From Tetmemena sp. SeJ-2015 (lineage: Eukaryota; Ciliophora; Spirotrichea; Sporadotrichida; Oxytrichidae), in contig JAJKFJ010021673.1 of assembly GCA_027382625.1 (NCBI GenBank), positions 155,556 through 219,555 of the forward strand: a stretch of 64,000 nt of DNA, read 5' to 3'. The notes below the pieces were generated by a model. It did not search any database. It was not told the origin of the DNA and worked only from the letters and a program-made list of their open reading frames with translations. Position 1 is the first letter of the stretch. Each line of letters starts with the position of its first letter. Position numbers and translations under genes: made by a program. Of this stretch, positions 11,542 through 22,600 are shown piece after piece.

Positions 11542-11872
11542 TTATTTTATTTAATTATATAAAACTATCTATACTATAATAACTCTCATCAGCGATTAAG
11601 CGTCTGCATCACTGAAATCTATTGAAGAGTCAGTGACTGTGCGTACACAGAAATACGGGTGAATCAAATTAGAGCATTATTTTGCCCTTCAGAGTGGAAG
11701 AGTAGTAGTTTTTCTCATTTAAAGATCCGCTGCATATCTATCATCATATATTTGCCCCATCTCACATACAATTCTCCTTCAAGCAAGCATAATCACTAGT
11801 AATTAGAAAAGAACAAAAATATAATCCATAATTAATTCATTCTCTTTTTATAGAGAACAGATATAATAGTCC
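11542..11872. other. Intergenic region upstream of the ligase gene
   Basis: AT-rich, no supported ORF. It should hold the 5' control region of the ligase gene and the 3' end of the channel gene; no motif could be assigned. Confidence 0.4.
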
Positions 11873-14800
11873 TCAAATGAGCTTGATTATGCGTTCTAAC
11901 TTATCTTCCAGCTGTTTGCTTCTATTCTCAACTTACTCGTTATGATTCTCCATCTCTGCGATACTCTAATTGATCTTAGCGTAGTCCTTGCTGATCATTT
12001 CATATAGCTGCAAGATTTCAAACGAGTTACCAGCTATCAAAGCCATATTCTCTTAGAAGTTTTAGAATATCTGCTCGTTCTACACCCAATGGGAATCTTC
12101 AGACATATTGTCGGAGATTATAGCCGAGCCTAGCAAGTTACTCTCCCCTTACTTGTTCTTCTTCTTTCCTTTCTTTTGGAAGCCCTCTTCTTCACTTCCG
12201 CTGTCACTGTTATCATCGCTATCATTCTCGTCATCTTCGTCTGAGACTGAAGAACCGGAAGAGCTAGAGGAGCTCTCACTTGAAGTGAAAGTCTTCTGCG
12301 ATTCAGCTTGACTCTTGTTTTCAGCGTTTCGATGAGTGTCATGGCCACTGTCTGGGACTTTGGTTTGAAGGGAATCTCTCTTGGAGTATTTTTCACCTGG
12401 TTTCTAAGTCTTTACTTCCTAAGGGGCATTTGTGGCTGTCGCATCTGATACTCTCATCTCATTCAGCTTAATTGGAGGAGAAGACTTCATCTATGCTTCT
12501 TACCTTCCTGAAAAGTTTCCTATATTTATCATCCCAGTGAAGTTCTTCTACTCATCAAATGATACACATTTTAATAATTGGATTATCATTAGCATTTCCA
12601 CCTTAGTTATTATTTTTGCCTGAATCACTTCCTTGAAACTTATCCACCATAATTTTCCCAAAGTTTCCTCCAAAGCCATCTTAAGTCATTTAATTATTGT
12701 CTGAGATGTTTATCTTGAAATCGAAACCTGATCTTTAGTTCTACAAATTGCTTTTAAAATTATTTTGAAAATTAATTGTAGTCTGATTAGCCGTTATTTG
12801 AGCCTTAGCCTAGTGGCTGCACTTAGAACTGATTCTCAGAGTTAGAAATGTTAAGGTTGCTACCTCCCAGTTTACTTCCACTAAGAGCACCTAGTTTTTA
12901 CCCATACTTAGTCTTCTCCTCTTGCTCAAAGAGCTAAACGAGTTCGAGCTTTGCGTTTTCCTTTCCCTTTTTAGTTCCTTTGCCTTTCACGTAAAGATTG
13001 CAAAATACTTTATATAAACGTACTTATTGAAAATGATCTTCTTATTTTCGAGTTCCTGATCTTTCTTAGTTTGCACACCTTGCGAGTTCTAATGGTCTCC
13101 TTAGGACTGCATTCTTTAGCGATGTCTTTCAATGACCTATCTAATGGCACGTTCGTGATGTTTCTTTCTTTCGATGGCTACTTCTTTCATCTCTGTGGTG
13201 AGTTTCTTGAATCTGCGCAGGATATCAACAAGCTCTTTTCTTGTGATGACGAGTAACTGGCACTCAGTCTCTGCTATGGCCGTACAGTCACGTGCATTTC
13301 TGTCATCTGAGACAAATATCTCCGAATCTCCGAAGTAAGAGCCCTCTACATAGAGATTGAAAGGCACGTTGATGATGTTCCCATCCTGGCCTTCATTTAC
13401 ATCGTAGTACATCTTCACTCTCCCTTTCAATATAAAGAACACTTCTTCAGCGTAGTCTCCTTGGTTATATAGGATATCCTTTCTATACACTTTCATGGGC
13501 TTCAGAATTGGAAGGATTGAGAATAAGAAGTGACTCAATTAAAATTATGCATAATAAACTACTTTATAAAGTGAGGGTCTTTGTCATTGAAAAACTTGAT
13601 GTTCTTAATAATTTCTCCATGGGTATGACTCACAACTTCCGCTCTAAGTGAAGCTGGAATTTCACTTAGCAACTGCTTCTAATCGAATAGGGAAAGATGT
13701 TCATTATGGTTATTCTCAAGGAAACGCTTGATTCTATTCTGTACATCATCAGGCAGTTTAGTTCTCTTGGCAAATTCAGTGAGGATGTTCAGCTTTTGTT
13801 GCAAATGAGCTGCTTTGACATCGATGGTGTTGATGATAGAGGATAAATTACCAATAGTGAAGGAGTAGAATCCTACTCCGATGATCATCCAAGCAAGTGC
13901 AGCTATCTTCTCAGACACTGAGTAGGCGTGGATGTCTCCATAACCTACAGTTGTCAAAGTTTACAAAGCCCAATAGACTGAAGTTAGATACTGGTAGGGC
14001 GCAGATTTGTCCATAATTCCAGAGTTAACCACCCAGCATTCGTTATCGAAATCATTTAACTTGGCAACTAAGAACCACAGGCAGGCCATCAAATGTACCA
14101 TGAAAAGCACAGCCATGCCTACCATGATCATTCTTTGAATACCTGCGTTCACCTTCATAGCCTCTTGTAGTTTCTTGAAGGAAGCATTTTAAGAGAGTAA
14201 AGAGATGATCTTAAAAAGTCTTAAGATACGCAAGAGACGATAGAGACGGGGTAGTCTGGCCAGACGAATGAGTTTGTTGATCTTGGAGCTCGACTTTTTC
14301 ACTCCCGTACTACCTGATGACGTAGTGGAGGCTATTACATTTCCATATGCATAGGGAATAAATAATATATCTTAGAAAAGTGCATCAGTTGTTAGTACAG
14401 TCACTGATGATGAAGAAGAAGATGAGTCAGACTCTAAAAGTTGAAAGGGTATGCATGCTGCTACATCTAGCAAGAACCATCCTTTGATATAGTTTAGGGC
14501 GATGAACTTTATACGAACTTCTATGTTTTTGTCTCTATCCTCATACGCACTTACGAAGTTGATGAGTAAATCGAACATGAACAGAGCATCTACCAGCCAT
14601 TCAAAGTTAAGTATATAATTTAAAGGAGAGAATAAATAGTTAGCTAGTCCTTCAGAGTCATCATCAATAAATGCAGTACGATAGGGCACGAAAGTAGCTG
14701 TGTACAGAAGTAGGAACATTATCACAAAGTTCCAGAACATCTTGAACCAGTTCTCTGGTAGTAATACAAAAGGTAGAGGAATGAAAATGCTCGAAACTTT

Positions 14801-15675
14801 AATCTCTGAATAATGAATGATCTCTTCTTCAATATCTAAGTCGATTTTTCTGCTTGCTCCAAACATTGTAATGTCCTCACTCAGTTCTGCGAATCGTCGC
14901 ACAATCTTAACTCCTCCAAAGGCCTTGATAATGAGTCTTCGCCACAAATCCTGCACTCTTACTTGCATTTGATCTTTATCTAGAGCCAAAAATCTCTCCC
15001 GACATTCATTTCAAAGATAATATGCATGAGCAAAATCCTTAAAAATTATTTGCATCCATCGTCACTTTCTCCAGAAGAGAAAACTGGTGTAATTATAACA
15101 CTCCAATCTTCATCTTCCTCTCCGGGAAGTTTAGGCTTATACATGCCACAGGTTAAAGCCTTAGTGGTCTTTTGACAGCAAGTATACTCAGCCTTTTTCT
15201 CTTCCTCCCCCTCCCCGTCTTTCTTCGTCTTTCCTTACTCGTAGATCATGTTGAGGTAGTTGATATACTCCGTGGTGAACTCAAACTTGTTCTTCTTTCT
15301 TGAAGAGCCCTTAGCTTTAGATCTCTAACTCCTAAGCATAGCATTTGCCTCGCCATCATCCTTCTAAATTTAAAAATGAGCTTAAATTATAATTTTCTTC
15401 TAGTGGTTACCATCTGTTTCTAGGAAGTCATACTACTCTTAAGCGTTCAACCTCCCATCTTTGGAGGTCATCTGTCTTAATGCTCCGTTTGAATTTCTGT
15501 TTCCCAATTTCCTATCTCCTCTTTACTTTACACTATATCATTAAATTATATGTTCTCTTTGAGTGGCACTTTCAACAGTCTGCACTCCATCTATTTCCTC
15601 AACTATTTGGTCCATCTGAGCCTCGAAGTCAACAATTCCACTGCTCATCTTCCCTAGGTTCTAACTTCTCTTCAT
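11873..15675 (-). CDS. Voltage-gated, cyclic-nucleotide-binding-domain K+ channel with long acidic tail
   Basis: Proposed start ATG complementary to 15673-15675. After a charged N-terminal region comes a six-segment channel of the EAG/HCN/CNG class: S1 (MFWNFVIMFLLLYTATFVPY), S2-S3 (WLVDALFMFDLLINF), S4 with regular arginines (KLIRLARLPRLYRLLRILRL), S5 (MIMVGMAVLFMVHLMACLWF), pore helix and filter SVYWALQTLTTVGYGD, S6, a C-linker and a CNBD (KDILYNQGDYAEEVFFILKG...GSYFGDSEIF). GYGD predicts K+ selectivity. Beyond the CNBD is a Q/N/G-rich stretch and an S/E/D-rich acidic region (DEDDENDSDDNSDSGSEEE) ending in a coiled coil at TGA 11873-11875. Three IESs cut the N-terminal part; a 29-nt intron (13534-13562) precedes the CNBD. 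Three single-base homopolymer shifts in the tail region are needed. Ciliate channels of this size set ciliary beating responses; that role is inference. Confidence 0.9.
13534..13562 (-). other. Very short intron (29 nt) before the CNBD of the channel
   Basis: GTAGTT...TTGAG on the coding strand. Removal joins DPHFI to NHFLFSILPILKPMKVYRKD; pointer-type joins at AG or AGT give the wrong frame. The AT-rich segment holds the in-frame TGA. Confidence 0.65.
15006..15055. other. IES in the K+ channel gene, pointer ATG (50 bp)
   Basis: Plus-strand CAT at 15003-15005 and 15053-15055. Removal joins SSGESDDG to CRERFLALDKDQMQ in frame. Confidence 0.78.
15358..15414. other. IES in the K+ channel gene, pointer GATGG (57 bp)
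   Basis: Plus-strand CCATC at 15353-15357 and 15410-15414. Removal joins EQYDFLETDG to EANAMLRSQRSKAKG in frame. A GT-AG reading of the same segment also exists but loses the upstream frame. Confidence 0.75.
15525..15560. other. IES in the K+ channel gene, pointer AAAGAG (36 bp)
   Basis: Plus-strand CTCTTT at 15519-15524 and 15555-15560. Removal deletes an in-frame TGA and joins QTVESATQR to GDRKLGNRNSNG. Confidence 0.82.
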
Positions 15676-15832
15676 GTCATCGTGAATAATAAATCATGAG
15701 AGCGAATTTGCTTAAAATGAATTATCTTTTTGCCATTAGGACTTTTTTTAATGTCTGTGGTCTAGAGTGCTAGCTGAGAGCCCAGGTGGATGGAGCCAGA
15801 GATTGAACCTCGTCTCATTGAGATTATTTTAT

Positions 15833-16357
15833 TCAAAGCCAGTTGGGAGCCCAGCAACGGCTTGCTCCCTTTGCCACCTCCTTCCACTGACCCTGGTATC
15901 GCCTCTTCTGATGAGCCTCCTCCTATCGAAACAGAAGATTGAAGCTAAATATAAATTATATACTTCCTTATTAGACTGGCCTTGGAGGTTTGATTTGTTG
16001 AAGGTACCAAATTTGTTAGAGTTATTCTTTCCAAACATGTTTGAACGGTTGACGTCGTGCTTCTAATTCGTATCCACTGACTCAATGGCCTTAGTCAAGC
16101 TTTCGTCCCTCCCAACCACATTCTGTCTCCTCCCCATATTTACAACTCCCTATAACTATAAAATGAAATGATAACTTCGTAATCTAATTGGTATGTTGCT
16201 GTTTTTGCTTTGGGGTCTCTTCGTCGGAGTCGTCTTCAATGGAGGAGTGACTCTTGCCTGAGGAGGAAGAGTCTTAGCTGTCACTGACTGTGGAGAAGAT
16301 CTGTTTGCCCCTCTGGTTGTTCTGGTTGTTAATTGAAATGGCTACGTTGCCTATCAT
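15833..16357 (-). CDS. Small Ser/Asp/Asn-rich protein, unknown
   Basis: Start ATG complementary to 16355-16357 (MIGNVAISINNQNNQRGK), then a phosphosite-like acidic Ser stretch (SQDSSSSGKSHSSIEDDSDE). After an unresolved junction near 16150 comes VVGRDESLTKAIESVDTNQ and MFGKNNSNKFGTFNKSNLQG, then a 41-nt GT-AG intron and the end at TGA 15833-15835. A second reading frame after the intron is also open, so the last 30 residues are uncertain. No family recognised. It lies head to tail with the channel gene, about 160 bp away. Confidence 0.5.
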
Positions 16358-16711
16358 TTTGTGCTAATATTTGAGTTAAGAATCGACTTAATTATTATAA
16401 CTTCTTCACTCACAAATATAAATAGCACATAACCGACTCTCAAGAACAAATAATTCAAAAAGAATAGTATCTCTTTAATTGCAGTATCACATATTTCTAT
16501 GTGGGATCGAGAATTTACGCATTTGTAAAGTTAACAAATCAGAGATTGATAAAATAATTTCTAAGTTCTTATTGTGCTGCTGTAGGTATATTATATTTTT
16601 TATCAGAATGTTTTCAAAAGATTGCACATACTTTACAATTAGCGTCTGCCTCAAGTCTTTCGGTTCTTAAGCCTCCAGATCTCAACAAAATTAAAACACT
16701 GCTTGTTAAAT
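16358..16711. other. Intergenic region
   Basis: AT-rich, no supported ORF; only antisense shadow frames seen. Confidence 0.4.
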
Positions 16712-19342
16712 TCATAAGGAAGATCTCTGAGTGTGAACAATCGATCTCTACTTAAAAATATCTTACTGAATTACAATTTAAAACTTCCCTAGTATCTCCT
16801 CTTCGTTCTCTAGCAGGAACTTTAATTCATGTTCATAGTCCTCTTCATCTTCATCTTCTTCTTCTTCCTCTTCCCACTCCTCCTCTTAACCCTCTTCATC
16901 CTCACCTTCCTCGTCATCGTTGTCATCATCTTCTTCGTCTTCTTCTGCATCATCATCCTATTCTCCATCCTCAGGCATGGCTATTTACACTTGCTTGCTT
17001 TCGTTGGAGAGCATCCTCTGAATTTCACATTAGTTTACGAAGAAAGTCTTATTCACATCCTGGGAAAAAAGATGATCGAAGTTCTATACTTTACACTCTT
17101 CACTATCGCTGCTAAACAAGCATTAATCCCGATTCTCAACTCCTTATTATAAAGATGATCAAAATACAAGGTTTATCTAAGTGGTCCATCTCATCCTCTT
17201 AGATGGGACTGATATCTTACTTTCTAATCGACTTTCGCTCTGCCTCTTCACAGTTAGAGCGACTCACCCCAGATTGACTTTACTTTTAGAAAGAGCTCTT
17301 CGCTTGATAGACTAGATTATTGCTGTTATTAACGAAAGTTCTTCTCATCACTTAAGCGTTAGAACTACTCTTTTATTCCTCAACTAAGAGGGAGTTGTGA
17401 GCTTGTCTTGCCTGATTCCTAAGATCATTCATCTTGTCATTAACTCCACCAGTTTAGCTTCCTAAATAGGTAGTCTTATTCCTATTCGTGTATGAGTTTT
17501 ATTTCTCAATGCCGTCTGATAGCTTACAAGAGTTCTAACTATCCACAGACATCATACCGCAGTCTTTCTCCTCTCGGTCAAAGAACACATCAGAGTCTTG
17601 ATTCTTATTCTCTGGAAAGCGTTATTGCATCATTTCCAGGAACATTTACTTCTTATTCTCTATCTTCTCTGCTTGATTATCGATTTAGTACTGAAATTCT
17701 TTTTCGAAAAAGAGTATAGCATCCTAAGGCTCCTCATTTTGCAAGATCTCGAAGATATCAAAAGCCTGCTGAGATTTTAAAGTCAGCCTTAGTCTGTTCG
17801 AGGCCACGTTTCGAGTCGAGGGATGCAGCTGCTGCATTATGTTTCCCGCATTATTGATACTCATTCTCATATACTACGAACCTGGATGAATCTCCTCTGC
17901 TTGTTGCATATGCGATTACTCTGCCTTTCTTATTTGCTGATGATGATTCTAATTACTAAAGTACTCTTTCTCCTCCTCTCCGTCTTATCGCTTCCTGTTT
18001 ATCCTTGCTTGCCTTCTCTGTTCCTTCATGAGAATCCAGTCAAATTGGGGATTCTTAACATCAAAATTCAGCTTCCTTGCCAGCATCCTGAACTGCGTGC
18101 GATAGTGCTCATAGTAAGGTTTCTCTTCAAAACCCAAGTCCATCACATTTTGAATATAGCCTTGGAACTCATCAGGAAGGCCTTAGCATAGCATCTCACT
18201 TGTAAGTGACATCTTCTTTTCCATAATCAGTTGGTATTTCTCGTGCTTCGTTTGCGCCTTCACTCCCTGCCAAGGCAACTCTCCTCGTAACAAATAGACC
18301 AGCAAGTAGCCTATGCTTTCCATGTCATCTCTTCTACTCTGAGCTAAGAATGATTAATCTTCATCATTGAAGAATTAGAGAAAATTCACTTACTAACTCC
18401 GAGGTGAGCGTTTATTGAGGCATATCTTGCTGTACCAGTCAGGCCTCTGTTGTTCGTTTAAGGGATGTGGATTTTTCTCTTCGAGTCTCTATATCTCTTA
18501 GCTAGGCCTAAGTCTATCATGAATATTTGATTAGCTTTTTGGGATCCAAGACCTATGCAGAAATTTTCAGGCTTGATGTCTCTGTGAATGAAGTCTTTCT
18601 GATGAAGGCTCTCAATTCTTCATAGCTGCAAGGATTATTAGTGCTATCAAGACTTACAACTTATTCTGCTACGTGTAATACCGTTTCGAGACTGAACCGA
18701 CGCCCACAGTATTTGAGAGTGTCATCTAAATTTTTTCCAAGAAGCTCTATCACCATCAAGTTAAAGTCGCCTTCTCTTCCATACCAAAATAACTTAGGAA
18801 ACCCTAAGATATAAGAGATTATTATTTCAATATGATGCTAACAATATTTAGTTATAAATTACTCAAGGTTGTTGATGATGGAAAGACAATTTAGGATGGA
18901 GCTTACCTTTTCCTGTCACTTATTTTATTATTTTCGCTTCTCCAAGTACTTAAGGCTGTCGAGTATATGCTGATTCCTAAAAGAGGCATAATTATAAGTC
19001 TGACATAAGTTCATAAAGGGTAATTTTAAGGACCTACAATTTTGATGGCAACTTCCTTCTTGTTATTGATGTCATACCCTGTACAAAATAATTCTCATTA
19101 TATAATCCAGATTAAGGCAAAAATAAATTCTGCTTTGCAAAAGAGCGATTCACCTACCTCAATAAATTTAGCCAAAAGAGCCAGAGCCAATTCTATCCTT
19201 AATGACAAATTAGTTGTTTATTTTGGCTCTGGGAATCTGAAGCTGTCCGCTAACAGCTATATTCTTGGTTATAGATTGCGATAGGGAGTGGTAGTTGATG
19301 CATACCTTAAATCGTATTTTGCTGTTAAAGGTTAGGAGGCAT
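16712..19342 (-). CDS. Casein kinase 1 family Ser/Thr kinase with acidic C-terminal tail
   Basis: Start ATG complementary to 19340-19342 (MPPNLQQQNTIQ); a GTATGC-ATATAG intron then leads to [17 protein letters not shown] (Gly loop), VAIKI (catalytic Lys), [37 protein letters not shown] (catalytic loop), [12 protein letters not shown] (the DLG of the activation segment in place of the usual DFG), [20 protein letters not shown] (CK1 signature), [19 protein letters not shown] and [15 protein letters not shown]. At least five short introns interrupt the kinase domain, e.g. GTAAGTCTTG-TTGCAG before the catalytic loop. The tail is Q/N/S-rich and, after an unresolved junction near 17150, ends in an almost purely acidic stretch and TGA 16712-16714. 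The acidic part could instead be a separate gene. Confidence 0.9.
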
Positions 19343-19606
19343 TTACCTGATGAGGAGTCTGTTATTTATATCAATATTTTATTAAATCTTACTACTCTTT
19401 TTATTAACTTTTTCCTATCTCATTCTATCTATCGCTATTCTATTATGAGTATATAGCTTTAAACGCAATGAAGTTCGTTTTATATTCTCTCTTATTTATA
19501 AAATCGAAGAAAATGTTCTATAGATTATTTCTTCAAAGATTCAAGGCTAGACATTTTATCACTGTTCATTTAGAATTAATGAGCATGAGGATAATGAAAA
19601 AATAAA
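19343..19606. other. Divergent intergenic region between CK1 and the TBE-split gene
   Basis: 264 bp, AT-rich, between two genes transcribed away from each other; presumably holds both promoters. No recognisable motif. Confidence 0.4.
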
Positions 19607-22600
19607 ATGAGATTGCTTTTAGTAAATTGCTTTTCACACACCAACAACCAAATCTTCAACTCATTCTTCAAGGCAGTCAAAGAAGTAAGCTTTCAAGATG
19701 ATATAAAATCTGAGAGGAAAACTTTTATAGATACTTCACAAGGAGAAATTTCTGTCTCTTGAGGAGCATTAATTTATCGTCAGAGGGAAGAATGACCTAG
19801 AGGATTATCTTTACGAGGGGCCTAACACTCACTACTCGGATGTCAATGCAATGAAAGTAATACTCTTTCTCTTCTCATTTTTAACTATTCGTTTTAGAAC
19901 TTTGATAGACTAGACATGGTTTTCATAATAGGCGACTGCTCAACCATGCCTTGGTTCAGTTCACTGTCTCAAGTAATTACCACTAAGCTTTAATGATGAA
20001 TACAAGTTAGGTCCGTTTTATGTTCAAGATGTGCAAGAGAGCAGGAAAAAGTATGTTCTGCTCAGGCCTGGGCTATAGTCTCCAAATTTTCTATTGTGCA
20101 ACGGCCTTAGCTGAGTTCAATCAAAACCCCAAAACCCCATAATATGATAAGAAAGTGAAAATAAGTTGTGTATAATTAATTTCTTTATTAATACTTATAA
20201 TCATGCTAAATTTTAACCCTAAACAGGCAATCTAAAGTCTTCTAGGAAGGTGACCTTGACGTCTGCCAATTTTCTTTTGAATTTTATACCTTTAAGTGTT
20301 TCCCTCTATCTAGATAACTGAGTGTTAGGTTTAATAGGTTGCTTGATTATTATTTTTTTACTAACTTTTTCAAAGGTTCTGATACCTTGTCAAATTTTAA
20401 ACAATGTTTTTTTTGCGAATTATATTGAAAAAAATTTTCATTTCCCACACAAAGAAAGTATTCCTCGGGTTTTTTCATATCGCATTAAAGTTGTTTAAAA
20501 ACTATAGACCAAATGTCCACTGCACTAAAACCGTTGAGCCAAGTCTGTTCAAAGGGGAAAAGGGCCTGCAGTTCCTTGCACCGATGCTTCCCAATTTTTT
20601 TCTCTTCTTAAAAACTCTTTTTGAAGTCTATGACATTGGTTCAAATTTTAAAGTTTATCATGATTTTTCTCTGGCTTGAGATCTCTGTCCCCAACCCAAC
20701 TCATGAAAACTCCATCACTCCTCAAAACGGGGTCAGTGAAATAGCAGTAAGCTAGTACTTGTTGCCCCTCGGCAAAAAAATTTCTCTTAGTGTGATCCCC
20801 ATTTGGGAAAGGGGGAATGGCGATGTAATCATGATCGATAAGAACACCAGCAAGTTTGAAGAACGTACTTCAAGTTTTTGTCCTCGCTTCTCTCAACATG
20901 TCAGTTCGTTCGCGAACTCAAAACCTCTCTCTTCCTTCTTTAAAAAGGTATTCGTAAGGGAAGATTTTGTAAGCATACTCTTCTTGTATGATGGTGTCTT
21001 TCGCTTCGCATCAGCAAGGGGGAGGAAATTTGGGAACACACTCCCCCAAAAGTTAAAACTCTCAAGCATGGAGTTTTGCTTTGAGCTAGCTGGAAACTTT
21101 ACTGACACCATAAAAAATTTCGTTCTTTCATAAACCTTTTTCCTCTTCTTCTCCTCTTGCCCCTTTTGTTAAAACCTTGTAAAGGGGTATCGTGCTTGCC
21201 TTTTTAGCTGGACCTCTTTAAATTTTTCTTTATCCTCAATTACGAACTAAAGGTGTGCTTTCCTTTTTCCATGTGTTTCTTGAGGAAAGCAGAGTGAGAG
21301 AAGGGGTCTGCTCCCCAAGGGTTGAGAAAGGGGAAAAGCGCCCGGGCCCCACTTTCAATTTTTTATATAATTTTTTGGGGGTTTGGGGGTTTTTTTTTAA
21401 AGTGGACTTCCTTAAATGTCCCGGGCTTGAGGCTTGAGGATATTCGAACTGTCTTTGACATTACTCGTTTAACGGGGTTTCCTCCCCTTAAATTTTGGGA
21501 CGCCGGGGCTTGCTTTTCGAGATTCCAACTCCTTGTTTAAAAAGAAAGGGAATCGTTCTGACCCAAGTTCAAAAGAGCCCCCCTTGCATTTTAAAACCCC
21601 CAAAAATTTTTTTGGGGCGGCCAAAATTTTTACTTGTGTTTGTAAGGTTGAAACTTGTCTCTTAGCTGGGTTTGGTTGCCATTTTAAAATTAAAAAATTT
21701 TAAATTTAAAAGAGCTCGCCACTTATTATTATGTTTCTGTTGTTTTCCGGGTGCAAAAGCACTCACGAGAATCAGAGTGCAAAAGATGTAGTTTTTTGAT
21801 GTTTTTCCCAACCTTTCTTATTTATTATTAGGGTAGCTCCATATTTATCTTTTATTCTGCTTTTTATTTTTCTACAATTAAGTTCAAAACGCAGTTAGTA
21901 ATTCTTTCTAAATTCCTTGGGAACCGTTAGAATTTTCGACCCTCAGAAAAAGGTTAAAAAAAAGCTGCTAATTTCATTTCAACGCGGGTTGAATGCTACT
22001 AAATTTAAATTGGCCCGCAACTTTTAAATATTGCTACTAATTAAGTTTTTAAATATTAAAATTTGTATTTAAATTTTAAAGGAGCCAAACCCCATATAAA
22101 AAGGAGCCCCAAACTTAAAAACTTGCCCCCTGATTCGCTTAGTTTCCCCCTAGCTCTTTTCTTTTTTTCAGGGTTGTCATCCTATAGGATCTCAATATTA
22201 AATAGTAAGATTTAGCTTTGTTCGGATCTAGTAATAAAATAACTTGATTTTTTAAATAGAACAACAGTACTCGAAACAAGATGGTGGAAAACTTGAATGT
22301 TAAAGCGATTAAGAGTGGAAGCGCAAATTGAGCAACAGGTTGAAACAAGGGGAAAACCTCTACAGGTACCCCACTTTGCAAGGTAAGAAACTCTCATATG
22401 GAGGAAAAAAAAATCTTAGTTGGTTTTTCCCTTGACAATGTATGGAAAAAAGATCTCCTTTTCCCCAAAGCAATTCTTTCTGTGAGAAAAAAAGCTCCCC
22501 AAAAAAAAGATGTCAAAAGTGGGGATCCCAAACATCCTGAAAATCTCAGTCACTAATTTTGTATGACGATCGGGGGAGAACCCCGGGGGTTGCTAATTTC

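Noticed and set aside
10894..11554. Long plus-strand ORFs opposite the ligase gene
   Set aside because: Shadow frames of a GC-richer conserved gene on the minus strand.
15358..15414. 47-nt GT-AG intron in the channel N-terminus
   Set aside because: Splice borders are present, but only the GATGG pointer join keeps the upstream frame open.
16829..17152. Plus-strand ORF with a strongly hydrophobic start
   Set aside because: It is the antisense of an acidic GAA/GAT-rich coding stretch; poly-acidic DNA read backwards gives Phe/Leu/Ile runs.
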